A stretch of 64,000 nucleotides of DNA from Chitinophaga sp. E66. GTDB taxonomy: Bacteria; Bacteroidota; Bacteroidia; Chitinophagales; Chitinophagaceae. Positions 10,847-21,236 of the stretch are shown here, one piece after another (the stretch's first letter is position 1; every line of letters begins with the position of its first letter). The position numbers and the translations under genes were made by a program. Below the pieces are notes generated by a model, which saw only the letters and a list, made by a program, of their open reading frames with translations, was not told the origin of the DNA and did not search any database. The DNA lies in the NCBI GenBank assembly GCA_019285755.1, contig CP079103.1, forward strand, positions 5,861,001 through 5,925,000, in the 5' to 3' direction.

Positions 10847-12063
10847 GATAAAAATAGCGCTCTACGCCTTGCTTAGCACGGTCAACGTCAACCTCATAGG
10901 TTCTATGCGGCTGAGCGAGATCCTGTTGATCGGACTGGCGCCTACGGCCATCAGGAAAGATGATTTCAGCAAGTATCCTTACCTGAAGAAAATCATCCTC
11001 TCTTTGGCGCTGCTGCTCTTTTCCAGATACTCACGGATATGGTAGTGGGCACCTCGCAGCAGAACTACATGCGCGGGTGGGCGTCGATCATTATGTCTAT
11101 GCTGTCGTTCATGGTGCTGTTCAAACTGTTCAACAGTTATGAAGGTATCATGATCTACCTGGCTATGATCATGCTGAAGAATATCTTCTATACGGACGAT
11201 ATCGTAACGTCAGACATGAGCTACTTTAAGTTCAAAATGGTGCCGATCCTGTCGTCCGCTGTTTATTTACTTAGTGCGTACTTCTATCGCCGGGGAAATA
11301 TCAAAGCGGTGATGGGTGTGCTGTTTGGGTATTCGATCACCTGCGTGTCGTTCGATTCGCGCTCTACGGCCGTAGTCTTCTTCCTGTCTGCAATTATCAT
11401 CTATTTTTTCAATTCGGGGCTGAAACTGACGAAAGCCAAGATCACCATCTTTGCCATCGTCGCCCTGATCATATTCCAGGTCACCTACATGTTCTACGTG
11501 GACGCGGTCAAAGCCGGCGAGTTCGGCGGCGACCACGCCCGCGCACAGATCGAGCGGCTCGACAATCCTTATAACCCGTTCGAGCTGCTGATGACGGGCC
11601 GTGGAGAAACCTTCGCCGCCGCCACAGCGATCAGCGATGCTCCCGTGTTCGGGCATGGCTCCTGGGCCAAGGATCATACGCTGAAGTACTACCAGATCCT
11701 GCTCATGTTCCATGATGAGGACTTCAATGTCGAGAAAGCCTATTCCAAAGAACAGCTGATCCCCAGCCACTCCATTCTCATGGGGGCATGGATCAACTGC
11801 GGGATCGGAGGATTCGTTTCGGTGCTGCTCGTCTTTTTCTTTTTGATGAAGATGGGGCTTTACCTCATTAAGAATGGGCAGTCACTGGCATTGTACCCGG
11901 TGATCGTGCTCATGACGATCGGCCTGATCTGGACCTTCGCCTTCTCGCCCTTCCAGCACCTGCGCTTCAGCGTGCCTGCTACGGGGCCATCATCATGAGC
12001 GCGTATTACGATTTCGTATACGAGGAACAACCCGATTTTTCTGAACTCCTTTATACCAATTAG
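10836..12063 (+). CDS. O-antigen polymerase-like protein, Wzy (frameshifted)
   Basis: Hydrophobic multi-pass protein in the position expected for the polymerase that joins repeat units in the periplasm. Many transmembrane stretches, one long hydrophilic loop at about residues 215-300, and the motif PSHSILMGAWINCGIGG, which is typical of Wzy/O-antigen ligase-like proteins. Breaks near 11022 (TTTT for TTTTT) and 11975 (one G lost) interrupt it; after the second the frame ends with SELLYTN and stops at 12061-12063. About 408 residues. Wzy proteins share little sequence, so the call rests on topology, the motif and neighbours. Confidence 0.75.
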
Positions 12064-12067
12064 TTGA

Positions 12068-12991
12068 ATGGAATACATTTATTATAAAGACGCAAAGGGC
12101 AATTTCGGCGATGATCTCAACGCCTGGCTGTGGCCGCAGTTCTTCGGTCCGCACGACCCCTCGTCGCCCCATGCCTTCGTGGGCATCGGGTCTATCCTTG
12201 CCCATGATTCCCCGCTTTTCAGGTCCCTGAATGGCCGCCGCAAGATCGTGTTCGGTACGGGCGTTAGGCCGGGGTACAAGTCATTTTCTTTCGACGGCGA
12301 CTGGGATGTCCGGTTCCTGAGGGGCCGCTGTCCGCCCATTATTTCGGTAACGAGCACCCTTATATCGCCGACGCGGCGTATGCGCTGGGGCTTTCGGCGG
12401 ACTACGAGCGCATCGCATCCACCCCAAAAAAATATAGAGTGAGCGTGATCCCCTATTTCAGGTCGCTACAGTTTTCGACTGGGAAAAGGTATGCCGGGAG
12501 CTGGGGTATCATTTCATCTCCCCAGCGCGGAAAACGGTATCGAGCATGTGCTGGAAGAGATCGCTGCTTCGGAAGTGGTGATCGCGGAAGCGATGCACGG
12601 GGCCATCATCGCGGATATCCTTCGCGTTCCCTGGAGCCGCTTCGTGCTGAGCACGCCGTTTACGGAAGGCAGCGGGGTGTCGGAATTTAAATGGATGGAC
12701 TGGTTGTTCTCCATCGGGCAAACCGGAACCGATACCACGCATATCAAACTATACCGCAAGTCATTCCTGCATGGTTGGCTGAAGAAAGCTTCGGGCAATG
12801 TGCTGAATACTGAATTTCTCGTGAAAAGCTCCGTGCGCCAGGACCTGCTGAAGCAACTGGGCGCCATCCGGAACTTCAGCCTTTCATCAGACGCAACGAT
12901 CAACGAAATCAATAACAGGTTTTTTGAAGAAATCGCCGCACTTAAAGCGGAACTAAATACCGTTCACCATGGCGACAGAACAATTATTTGA
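12068..12991 (+). CDS. Polysaccharide pyruvyl transferase family protein (frameshifted)
   Basis: Probable CsaB/WcaK-type enzyme that adds a ketal-linked pyruvate from phosphoenolpyruvate to a sugar of the repeat unit. Supporting motifs: GNFGDDLNAWLWP at the start, FVGIGSIL, KIVFGTGVRPGY, and AEAMHGAIIADILRVPW, the EAMHG motif of the family. At least three single-base losses (near 12318, 12474 and 12523) break it; restored residues at the last two are LQFFDWEKVCREL and FISPSAENGIEH. About 308 residues. Ends inside the next gene, with a 23-bp overlap. Confidence 0.83.
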
Positions 12992-13592
12992 AGAAAAGAC
13001 CGACGCGGCCACCGGGAAGGTGAAGATGTACCGGGACAACCCGCTCTACTTCCTCCGGCGGTCGAATATTTCCATAAAGAAGAGCATCATGCTCTATCTC
13101 TATTACAGCGTGGCCGTTTGGCTGCCCGATCCGCCCCGGCCTATAGGCGGTCTCTGCCTGTCGTTCCGGACCTGGCTGGCGTCGAGGATCTTCCTGAAAG
13201 CAGGGAAGAACATCAAAGTGGGCAGGAATACCCGCTTCGGCAGCGGTGTGAACGTAGAGATCGGGGATTACTCCGGGCTCAATACCGGCGGATGGTTCGG
13301 TAACGACACCATCATCGGTAACGACGTCATGTTCGGGCCGGAGGTGGTCATCCTTTCGGGAAGCCACAACTTCGAAAGGACAGACATTCCCATGCGCGAA
13401 CAAGGCGCCACGCGGCGTAAGCCTGTGGTGATCGGAGACGACGTATGGATCGGTACGCGGGTTATCATTCTTCCCGGCGTAAAGATCGGGTCGCACAGCA
13501 TCATTGGCGCCGGATCGGTCGTTACGAAGGATGTGCCCGAATACGCTATCGTGGCTGGTAACCCGGCCGTCATCAAAAAGTTCAGGAAATGA
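12969..13592 (+). CDS. Hexapeptide-repeat acyltransferase
   Basis: Left-handed beta-helix acyltransferase, most likely O-acetylating the polysaccharide with acetyl-CoA. Intact, 207 residues. Repeats such as IIGNDVMFGPEVVIL, VIGDDVWIGTRVIILPGVKIG and SIIGAGSVVTKDVPEYAIVAGNPA are diagnostic; the catalytic-type His lies in SGSHNFERTDIP. An N-terminal extension of about 60 residues includes a hydrophobic stretch. ATG 12969 is inside the end of the pyruvyl transferase gene, and the stop overlaps the next start (ATGA). Confidence 0.9.
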   Translation: MATEQLFEEKTDAATGKVKMYRDNPLYFLRRSNISIKKSIMLYLYYSVAVWLPDPPRPIGGLCLSFRTWLASRIFLKAGKNIKVGRNTRFGSGVNVEIGDYSGLNTGGWFGNDTIIGNDVMFGPEVVILSGSHNFERTDIPMREQGATRRKPVVIGDDVWIGTRVIILPGVKIGSHSIIGAGSVVTKDVPEYAIVAGNPAVIKKFRK

Positions 13593-14378
13593 TGGAAAAG
13601 TTAATATCCGTAATCGTTCCCGTGTACAACGGGGAGAAATACATCACCGATACGCTCGATAGCCTGCTGCGGCAGTCGTATCGAGGATTCGAGCTGGTAG
13701 TGGTGGACGGGAATTCCTCCGACAAAACCGTGCAGCTTGTTATGGAGCACCCGCAAACGGTAGATGTGCTCATTTCCGAAAAAGACGAAGGCATGTACGA
13801 TGCATTGCGGAAAGGAATGGAAGCGGCATCGGGCAAATACCTCTGCTACATTAACTCCGATGACCGGTTGCTGCCCTATGCGCTGGAGAAAGTGGTACGC
13901 AAGTTCGAGCACGGGCAATACGACCTGGTGTTTGGAGATCACAACTTCATATCCGAAACCGGCGATATCGCCTACAGCTACAAAGGCATCAACCTCGGAT
14001 GGAAAGCCATCAGCTACCTCCGCCGTGTACCATTCGCGCAGCAGAGCGCCTTCTGGACGCGCGAGGCTTACGACAGGGCAGGCGGGTTTGATAAGTCGAT
14101 GAAATATTCGGCAGATTCCAAGTTCCTGCTTACGCTGTGTCTTGATCCGCTCACCCGGAAAGGATATATATCCCCGCCCCGCTGGGTGAGTACCGCATGC
14201 ATGGCGATTCCTTCTCGGTATCCGTGACGGACAAGATGATCGCGGAGCACAAACGGATGGCGAGCGCCCTCCCTCTGAAATATGACAAACTGCGGAAGTA
14301 CTCTTCGAGATGATCACCAAAGTGGTGAACGCCCGCGGTATTTATAAAAAGATGACCTACAAAGGCACGAAATTTTAA
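13589..14378 (+). CDS. Glycosyltransferase family 2 (frameshifted)
   Basis: Inverting GT-A glycosyltransferase. N-terminal SVIVPVYNGEKYITDTLDSL and VVDGNSSDKT, acidic donor-binding segment YINSDDRLLPYALEK, then FAQQSAFWTREAYDRAGGFD. The frame breaks near 14175-14185 (restored APLGEYRMHGDSFSVS) and again near 14300 (KYSFEMITKVV), ending GTKF at 14376-14378. About 262 residues, like short WcaA/WcaE-type transferases. ATG 13589 and ATG 13592 are both possible starts; either overlaps the upstream stop. Confidence 0.85.
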
Positions 14379-14387
14379 GACGAGATC

Positions 14388-15549
14388 ATGAACATACTGT
14401 TTATCGTTCCGAGTTATAAGCCCGCATATATCTATGGCGGTCCCATTGTGTCGGTTGCGCGGCTGGCGGAAAGCCTCGTGCAGATAGGGCACACCGTGAC
14501 CGTATACACTACCACCGCGAACGGTCCTGATGAGCTGGATATGCCGCTGGACCGGCCCGTGATCATGGACGGGGTGCGCGTGCAGTTTTTCCGCCGTATC
14601 ACCAAAGACCATACGCACATTTCACCCGCGCTGTGGAAAGCCGTGTGGGGAACTGTTAAAGAATACGATGCCGTACATATCCATTCCTGGTGGAACTTCC
14701 TTATCCTGGGAGTATCCGCTATCTGCGCCATGAAAGGAATCAAGCCGGTGCTGAGCCCCAGGGAATGTTATGCGAGTACATCTTCGAGAATAAAAACCGT
14801 TCAAAAAGAAGCTCCTGCATCACGCGGTGGGCAAACACCTGCTGTCCCGCACTTATTTGCACGTGACTTCGGATGTTGAATGGAACGATTGCCTCAAACT
14901 GAACAGGAACTGGCGGGGTGGATTGATCCACAACATCGTGGACCTGCCGTATATGTCACAGACGGACCCCGCACATCACAATAACAGAGAGTTTACCATC
15001 GGTTTCCTTTCCCGGGTAGATCCCAAGAAAGGGTTGGATATCCTCATTCGGGCGCTGGCTGGCGTGGAGTTCCCATTTGTGCTGAAAGTCGCGGGGGCAG
15101 GCGACGAAGCCTATACAGCTGAACTGCGGAAGCTGATAAAAGAGGAAGGCCTGGAAGGGCGCGTTGAATGGGTTGGATGGAAGAAAGGAGAAGAGAAATT
15201 CGAATTCCTCGCGGACGTAGATCTATTCGCCCTGACCTCCCACAACGAGAACTTCGCGGTGGTGGTAATAGAGTCGTTGTCGGTGGGAACGCCGGTGCTG
15301 GTGAGCGAGAACGTGGGGCTTTCGCGCTATGTGAAAGAGAAGAACCTGGGCTGGGTGACCACGCTGAGCCTGGCCGACGTACGGGCGCGGCTTACGGAAG
15401 CTTACCGGGCCCGCAATGAGCGGCTCCGTATCCGGCAGGAAGCGGCTGCTATCATCCGGAGGGACTTTGACGAAGAAAAACTGGCGGCAGATTACGCAGA
15501 GATGTATCGCAACGTCAGCAACTTTCCCCTAAAACGTGCCGCCGTATGA
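14388..15549 (+). CDS. Glycosyltransferase family 4 (frameshifted)
   Basis: Retaining GT-B transferase for exopolysaccharide assembly. It starts NILFIVPSYKPAYIYGGPIVSVARL; after two nearby breaks (near 14762, GGG for GGGG; near 14808, AAAAA for AAAAAA) it continues to the donor half FTIGFLSRVDPKKGLDILIRAL and the conserved SHNENFAVVVIESLSVGTPVLVSENVGL. About 387 residues. Its stop overlaps the next start (ATGA). The substrate is not predictable. Confidence 0.87.
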
Positions 15550-16450
15550 GTCTTGCCGTCATCATATTAACCTATAACGAATCGCTCCATCTCGCGCGCT
15601 GCCTCGAAAACATACGGCAGCTCACCTCGGAGATCCATATCGTAGATTCCTATTCCACAGACGATACACTTGCCATTGCTGAGCGTTTCGGCGCTAAGGT
15701 GGTACAGCGCAAGTGGACAAATCACGCCGAACAATGCCAGTGGGGAATGGACAATTGCGGCATCCAGGCAGAATGGGTCATGCGCCTGGATGCGGACGAA
15801 TACCTGGAACCCGCCCTGGTACAAGAGATCCGGGAGCGGTTGCATACAATGCCCGCCAGCGTCACCGGCCTGTACATCCGCCGGAAGGTGTTGTTCAAAG
15901 ATAAGTGGATCCGGCATGGCGGCTTTTACCCCACGTATTACTGCGCGTCTGGCGGAACGGACAGGCCAGCGTGGAGCAGCGCTGGATGGATGAACATATC
16001 GTCGTGAACAGCGGCGATACCCTCATGCTGAAGGAACACATGGTGGATCATAACCTGAACTCGATTCACTGGTGGGTGAACAAGCATAACAACTACGCCA
16101 TCAAGGAAATGATCGATCTCCTCAATATCAAGTACCAGTTCATGGATATGGACCAGCGGCTGCTGGAGTCGAGCAACGGGCAGGCGCGGCGCAAGCGCTT
16201 CCTGAAAGAGAAGGTGTACTCGTCCATCCCGCCGGGCGGCCGTGCGCTCATGTACTTCTGCTACCGTTACTTTCTGCGGTTCGGATTCCTGGACGGTTAC
16301 CGCGGTTTCATCTTCCACTTTATGCAGGGGTATTGGTACCGGCTGCTGGTGGATGTGAATGTGAAAGAATTCGAGGCCAAGCTGGGAGGAGATACCAGCG
16401 CGGCCAAACTGAAAGAAATTTTGAAAAATGATTACAACATCGCGATCTGA
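15546..16450 (+). CDS. Glycosyltransferase family 2 (frameshifted)
   Basis: GT2 transferase of the WaaE/KdtX-like type: AVIILTYNESLHLARCLENI, IHIVDSYSTDDTLAIAERFGA, WVMRLDADEYLEP (the DXD-like site) and a C-terminal half with GGRALMYFCYRYFLRFGFLDGYRGF. One break near 15941 (TACTG should be TACCTG; restored YLRVWRNGQA). About 301 residues. It overlaps the GT4 gene before it and the acetyltransferase after it, in line with a tightly packed operon. Confidence 0.87.
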
Positions 16451-17001
16451 GGCCATCCGGACAGACCTGTCGAAGTTTCGCACCGGCGATTATGTGGCCG
16501 GGCCGAAGTGGAAAGTGCTGAGCTGGTATTTCATCAACTACTGGATCTTCAACAGCACGATCCCTGGCCATACGGCATTAAATCCCGGTTGCTGCGGATG
16601 TTCGGCGCCCGCGTAGGAAAGGGACTGGTGATAAAAGCCAGGGTGCGGATCAAGAATCCCTGGAGACTGAGCCTGGGCGATAATGTATGGATCGGCGAAG
16701 ATGTGTGGATCGATAACCTGGAAGACGTCTCCATCGGCAGTAATGTCTGCATCTCGCAGGGAGCGTTGCTGCTGACAGGCAACCATGATTACACCGCCTC
16801 CGACTTTCCTTACCGCCTCGGGCGTATCGACCTGGAAGACGGAGCCTGGTGGGCGCTAAATCAGTGGTTTGTCCCGGCGTGCGCCTGGGATCCCACGCCA
16901 TCCTGACGGTGAGCTCCGTAGCATCGAGGAGTATTGGCCCATGGGAAATCCATGCGGGCAACCCGGCGGCCTATGTCCGCGATCGTGTGATGAAAAAATA
17001 G
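16428..17001 (+). CDS. WcaF-like colanic-acid-type acetyltransferase (frameshifted)
   Basis: Hexapeptide acetyltransferase of the WcaF/LbetaH type. N-terminal DLSKFRTGDYVAGPKWKVLSWYFINYWIF is typical of putative colanic acid acetyltransferases, followed by RLLRMFGARVGKGLVIKARVRIKNPW, the repeat SLGDNVWIGEDVWIDNL, and TGNHDYTASDFPYRLG with the catalytic-type His. Breaks near 16566 (CCC for CCCC) and 16849 (one G lost; restored GAWVGAKSVVCPGV). About 191 residues. Overlaps the preceding gene by 23 bp and lies 6 bp before the WcaI-like gene. Confidence 0.88.
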
Positions 17002-17007
17002 AAAGAC

Positions 17008-18244
17008 ATGCCCAAGAGATTATTGCTCATAGGAGGAAATTATGCGCCCGAGCCTACCGGCATCGGGAAGTTCAACGGCGAGATGATCAACTGGCTGGTG
17101 AACAACGGGTATGAGTGCACCGTGATCACTACCTACCCGTATTATCCGCAGTGGAAAGTGCAGGAACCCTACAGCCGGCGTTCCCGCTGGTTCCGCAGGG
17201 AGGTGTCCCATGAAGGGAGGCTGAAAGTATATCGTTGCCCGCAGTACGTACCGGCGCAGCCCAGCGGAAAGAAACGTATGATGATGGATGTGACCTTCGC
17301 CATGGCGGCATTCGCACAACTGTTGCGCATTCTGCCCGCGAAGAAGTACGACTATGTAATGAGCGTGGTGCCTTCTTTCCATCTGGGATTGCTTTCGCTG
17401 ATGTACAAGAAGCTCCGCGGCGCGGAAGTGCTTTATCATATCCAGGACCTCCAGATAGACGCCGCACGCGATCTGAATATGATCCGCAACGGTAAGATGA
17501 TCGACTCTATGCTGAAGCTGGAGAAATATATCCTCCGGAAATCGGATCACGTCAGCAGCATATCTGACGGCATGATCCGACAGATCAGCGGCAAGCTGGA
17601 CCGCCGGATAGAACTCTTCCCCAACTGGGCAGACGTGGATAAATTCCATCCCCTTCCGGGGCGGATGGCGCTCAAAGAAGCATTTGGCTTCCAGCCGGAT
17701 CATAAGGTAGTGCTGTATTCCGGCGCTATAGGGGAGAAACAGGGGCTGGAATCCATCCTGCATGCGGCGGCCTCGCTGGCCGACCGGGAGGATGTACAGT
17801 TTTGTGATCTGCGGCTCCGGGCCTTACAGGGAGAAGTTGCATGACAAAGCCCTGGCCATGGGGCTGCGCCGGGTACACTTCCTTCCGCTCCAGCCCATCG
17901 AACAGTTCAACCGTTTCCTCAACATGGCCGACCTGCACCTGGTGATCCAGAAATCCGGCGCTGCCGACCTGGTGATGCCTTCCAAGCTGACGGCCATCCT
18001 GGCGGTGGGCGGGCTTTCACTGGTGACCGCCAACCCGGGCTCCAGCCTGTACGAGGTCGTGAATGGCTACCAGCTGGGTATCGTGGTCCCGTCGGAGAAC
18101 CAGGAGGCCCTTAACGAAGGGATCCGCAAGGCGGTGACAGAAGACCACGCAGGCCTGCGCGGAAATGCACGGTCGTATGCCGTGGAGTATTTATCCATCG
18201 ACAAAGTGATGGGTCGATTTGAAGCCAATGTTTTAAAAAATTAG
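17008..18244 (+). CDS. WcaI-like glycosyltransferase family 4 (frameshifted)
   Basis: GT4 enzyme resembling the colanic acid transferase WcaI. The start LLLIGGNYAPEPTGIGKFNGEM and ITTYPYYPQWKVQEPY are characteristic; the donor domain has VVLYSGAIGEKQGLESIL, then FLPLQPIEQFNRFLNMADLHLV and DLVMPSKLTAILAVGGL. One break near 17803 in a T-run separates the acceptor half from the restored VICGSGPYREKL; it fits either one extra T or two missing Ts. About 412 residues. It precedes the WcaJ-like gene by 2 bp. Confidence 0.88.
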
Positions 18245-18246
18245 TC

Positions 18247-19629
18247 ATGCTGTACCGGTATTTAAAAATATTTCTCGTCCAGATCTTTGTGCTGGACTTC
18301 ATCTGCCTCAACGGGCTCTTCTTCCTCGCAGGGATGGGCCTGCGGCAATACGACTTACAGACGCACCAGGGGCGGACGCTTTCCTGCTGGTATCTAACAT
18401 TGCCTGGGCCGTCGCGCTGTATACCTCCGGCCTGCATTCCATCAGCGGACAACTATCATATGAGAAGATGGCGCGGAAGACGGCGAAGTCTGTATTGATG
18501 TATTTGCTCATACTGCTGGGGTTCCTCTTCCTGTATCAACATCTGTACAGCCGGTTTTTCGTGCTCATGTACTGCTCGCTGTTCATTACCGCCGTGGTAC
18601 TTAACCGCCTGTTGTTCTATTGGATCACCGATCATGTGCGCAGCCGGAAGGGCATCGAGCGGAAGATGGTGATACTGGGATATAATGAAATGTCAAAGAA
18701 GCTGGCGGATAACCTGCTGGCGGAAAAGAGCAACCTGCGGTTCGAAGGATATTTTGAAGAGTATAGCAAAGTACAGGAACTATCTTACTACCCGGTGATC
18801 GGCAACCTGCAGGACTGTGTGCCTTACGCGCGTGACAATAACATCCGCGAAATATATTCCACGCTTTCCCCGAACAGTTCCCGTATCTCTACACGCTGGC
18901 GTACGAAGCGGAGCAGCATTTTATTCATTTCAGATTTGTTCCTGATTTCAAAATGTTTGTGAACCGGCAGATCCATGTGGATTATTTTAATAATATCCCC
19001 ATCATCAGCCTGCGTTCCGAGCCGCTGGACGATATCGCCAACCGCATCCGCAAGCGTATTTTCGATCTCATCTTCAGTTCCCTTGTTTGCGTGTTCCTGC
19101 TCAGTTGGCTGATACCTTTGCTGGCGCTGCTGATCAGGCTGGAGTCGAAGGGGCCGGTGTTCTTTGTGCAGCACCGTACGGGCCGCAATAACCGCACGTT
19201 CCGCTGCCTGAAGATGCGCAGTATGTACGTGAACAACGACGCCAACTCGAAACAGGCCACCCGCAACGATAAGCGCTTTACCCGCATCGGCCGCATCCTC
19301 CGGAAGACCACCTCGACGAGATGCCGCAGTTCTTCAACGTGCTGCTGGGCGATATGTCTGTGGTAGGCCCGCGCCCCCATATGCTGAAACATACGGAGGA
19401 ATATTCCTCCATCATTAAGCAATACATGGTGCGGCACTTCCTTAAACCAGGGATCACCGGATGGGCGCAGGTCAACGGTTTCAGGGGCGAGATCACGGAA
19501 GATACCCACCTGCGCAAGCGTGTGGAGCATGATATTTGGTACATGGAGAACTGGTCCGTTTACCTGGACCTCCGCATCATATTTTTAACCGTGGCGAACA
19601 CATTGAAAGGAGAAAAGAATGCATTTTGA
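18247..19629 (+). CDS. WcaJ-like undecaprenyl-phosphate sugar phosphotransferase (frameshifted)
   Basis: Initiates each repeat unit by moving a sugar-1-phosphate onto undecaprenyl phosphate in the inner membrane. Four or so N-terminal membrane segments, a Rossmann-like middle domain (MVILGYNEMSKKLADNLLAEK), then the catalytic bacterial sugar transferase domain: RKRIFDLIFSSLVCVFLL, GPVFFVQHRTGRNN, FRCLKMRSM, MSVVGPRPHM and PGITGWAQVNGFRGE. Breaks near 18373 (GGGG for GGGGG), 18873 (CCCC for CCCCC) and 19307 (restored KTNLDEMPQF). About 461 residues, normal for WcaJ. It overlaps the next gene by 11 bp. Confidence 0.92.
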
Positions 19630-20318
19630 CGTATTGAAGCACGATATCCATTCCCACTTGCTGCCCGGGCTGGACGACGGAGTGCAGGACCTGGAAACCG
19701 CCCTGGCGTTCATCCGGCAGCTTTCTCAGCTGGGTTACACGCAACTGACGACCACGCCACACATCATGTGCGGTGTGTATAACAATGGAGCGGATACCAT
19801 TCTTCCTAAACTGGACGAAGTAAGGGAGGCGGTCCTCCGGACCGGCATCCCTGTCGAAATAAATGCGGGGCGGAGTACTTGATGGATGATTATTTTGAAT
19901 CGCTCCTCGAAGACCGTGAACCGCTGATGACGATCGGCGGGAACCACGTGTTGGTGGAGTTCTCCTGGGTAGGACTGCCGGCAGGATTCCGGAGTGTTTT
20001 CTTCAATATGAAAATGGCGGGATACGAGCCTGTGCTGGCCCATCCGGAACGGTACCATTACCTGCATAAAGACTTCGATGTGTACAGGAGATTCATGCAA
20101 CGGGAATCAAGCTGCAAGCGAACCTGCTGTCGTTTACAGGGTATTACGGAAGCCGGGTGCAGGCGGCGGCGCTGCAACTGGCGGAAGAAGGATTGTTGGA
20201 TTTTGCGGGTACGGACCTGCATCACCAGCGGCATCTACAGGCGCTGACGGAATTTAATTTTCGTAAAGTGTTGGAGAAGATGCTGGCTGTCAACAATTTA
20301 AAAAATGCGTTGTTATAA
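19619..20318 (+). CDS. PHP-type protein tyrosine phosphatase, CpsB/YwqE-like (frameshifted)
   Basis: Metal-dependent phosphatase expected to dephosphorylate the tyrosine cluster of the Wzc-like kinase at the start of the operon. Metal-binding motif DIHSHLLPGLDDG at the N-terminus, TTTPHIMCG, an EYLMDDYF segment, VLAHPERYHYL and a C-terminal FAGTDLHH. Breaks near 19872 (GGGG for GGGGG) and 20102 (GGG for GGGG). About 233 residues. This PHP form is best known from Gram-positive CpsB and is common in Bacteroidota. Last gene of the operon. Confidence 0.88.
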
Positions 20319-20443
20319 GCTACAAGGCATGGATAAGTTTTTCTTTTCAGGAAAACATTAATTTGTATCAACTAAGCGTAAAACCCGCAGCGGCGGACAG
20401 TATCTTTATTTTGAAACTGACTACAAAAACCAAGGGGCTAACA

Positions 20444-21079
20444 ATGAAATCTTCCACAGGAGTACGCGATCTCCCGGCCAATAAGTGGTTAATCGACGAC
20501 GTGTTTCATGAACTTCGGAGTATGCTGTCTGCGATTTTGAGCAGTGTGGAGCTGATCGAAATGTATTCGGCCAAACCGGATTCTGGCGGGCGTATCAGCC
20601 GGCAGGCGGGGTCTATCAAGTTGCAGGTGATGGAGCTGGAATTCCAGTTGCAGAACGTTAAAGTGATCCAGGACATGCTGAACGCCTCCCTGGTGATACA
20701 GCGCACGAACTTCAATATCGTTCATATGTTGGAGCAGGTGGTGGATGATGAGCGTTATGCGCACATCTTCCCTTCACAAGTGACGTTCGACATGAATGAC
20801 GACCGGGAAATTGCGTTTGCGGATGAGCAATTGCTCCGGCAGACAGTGTTGAATGTAGCCTGGTGCCTGAACCGGAATGCGGCGCCCGGTGCGCCGGCAG
20901 AGCTGCGCTTTGCGGTGCAGGACGAAATGTTCGAGTTGACGGGCACCTTACCCGCACCCGGCCGCGCAGCGTTGGACCAACGGATGTGCAGGCTGATAGG
21001 CTACCTGGCGGAGCTTCAGGGCGGTAGCTTTGAGCTGAACGAACAGGAAGGTACGCTGGCGGTAAAGCTGCCGGTTTAA
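20444..21079 (+). CDS. Degenerate histidine-kinase-like protein
   Basis: 211-residue protein that looks like a stripped-down sensor kinase. Near the N-terminus, DDVFHELRSMLSAILSSVELIEMY matches a HisKA H-box helix, with His22 as the possible phosphoacceptor. The C-terminal half resembles an HATPase fold (ADEQLLRQTVLNVAWCLNRN, later GYLAELQGGSFEL) but lacks the glycine-rich DXGXG box, so it probably cannot bind ATP normally. No membrane or sensor domain. Start at ATG 20444 follows AAGGGGCTAACA; an upstream TTG at 20363 is less likely. It lies 125 bp after the polysaccharide operon and is followed by its own terminator. Intact. Function inferred only. Confidence 0.6.
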   Translation: MKSSTGVRDLPANKWLIDDVFHELRSMLSAILSSVELIEMYSAKPDSGGRISRQAGSIKLQVMELEFQLQNVKVIQDMLNASLVIQRTNFNIVHMLEQVVDDERYAHIFPSQVTFDMNDDREIAFADEQLLRQTVLNVAWCLNRNAAPGAPAELRFAVQDEMFELTGTLPAPGRAALDQRMCRLIGYLAELQGGSFELNEQEGTLAVKLPV

Positions 21080-21106
21080 ATTTGTCTGGTTAGTTTGAGT
21101 ATATGG

Positions 21107-21127
21107 GGCAGCTTAGGCTGCCTTTTT
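21107..21127 (+). terminator. Intrinsic terminator after the kinase-like gene
   Basis: Perfect 6-bp stem GGCAGC / GCTGCC with a 4-base loop (TTAG), followed at once by TTTTT. It lies 27 bp after the stop of the kinase-like gene and ends that transcript before the next gene. Confidence 0.85.
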
Positions 21128-21236
21128 GGCCCGTACCAGGTCTACTGGTTAGGAGACCTTCCAAAAGTGTAATATTTCTTACATTTTTGAATAGTGTTGC
21201 GTCCGTATATTCCCGGCTGAATAAAATCTTGTAATA

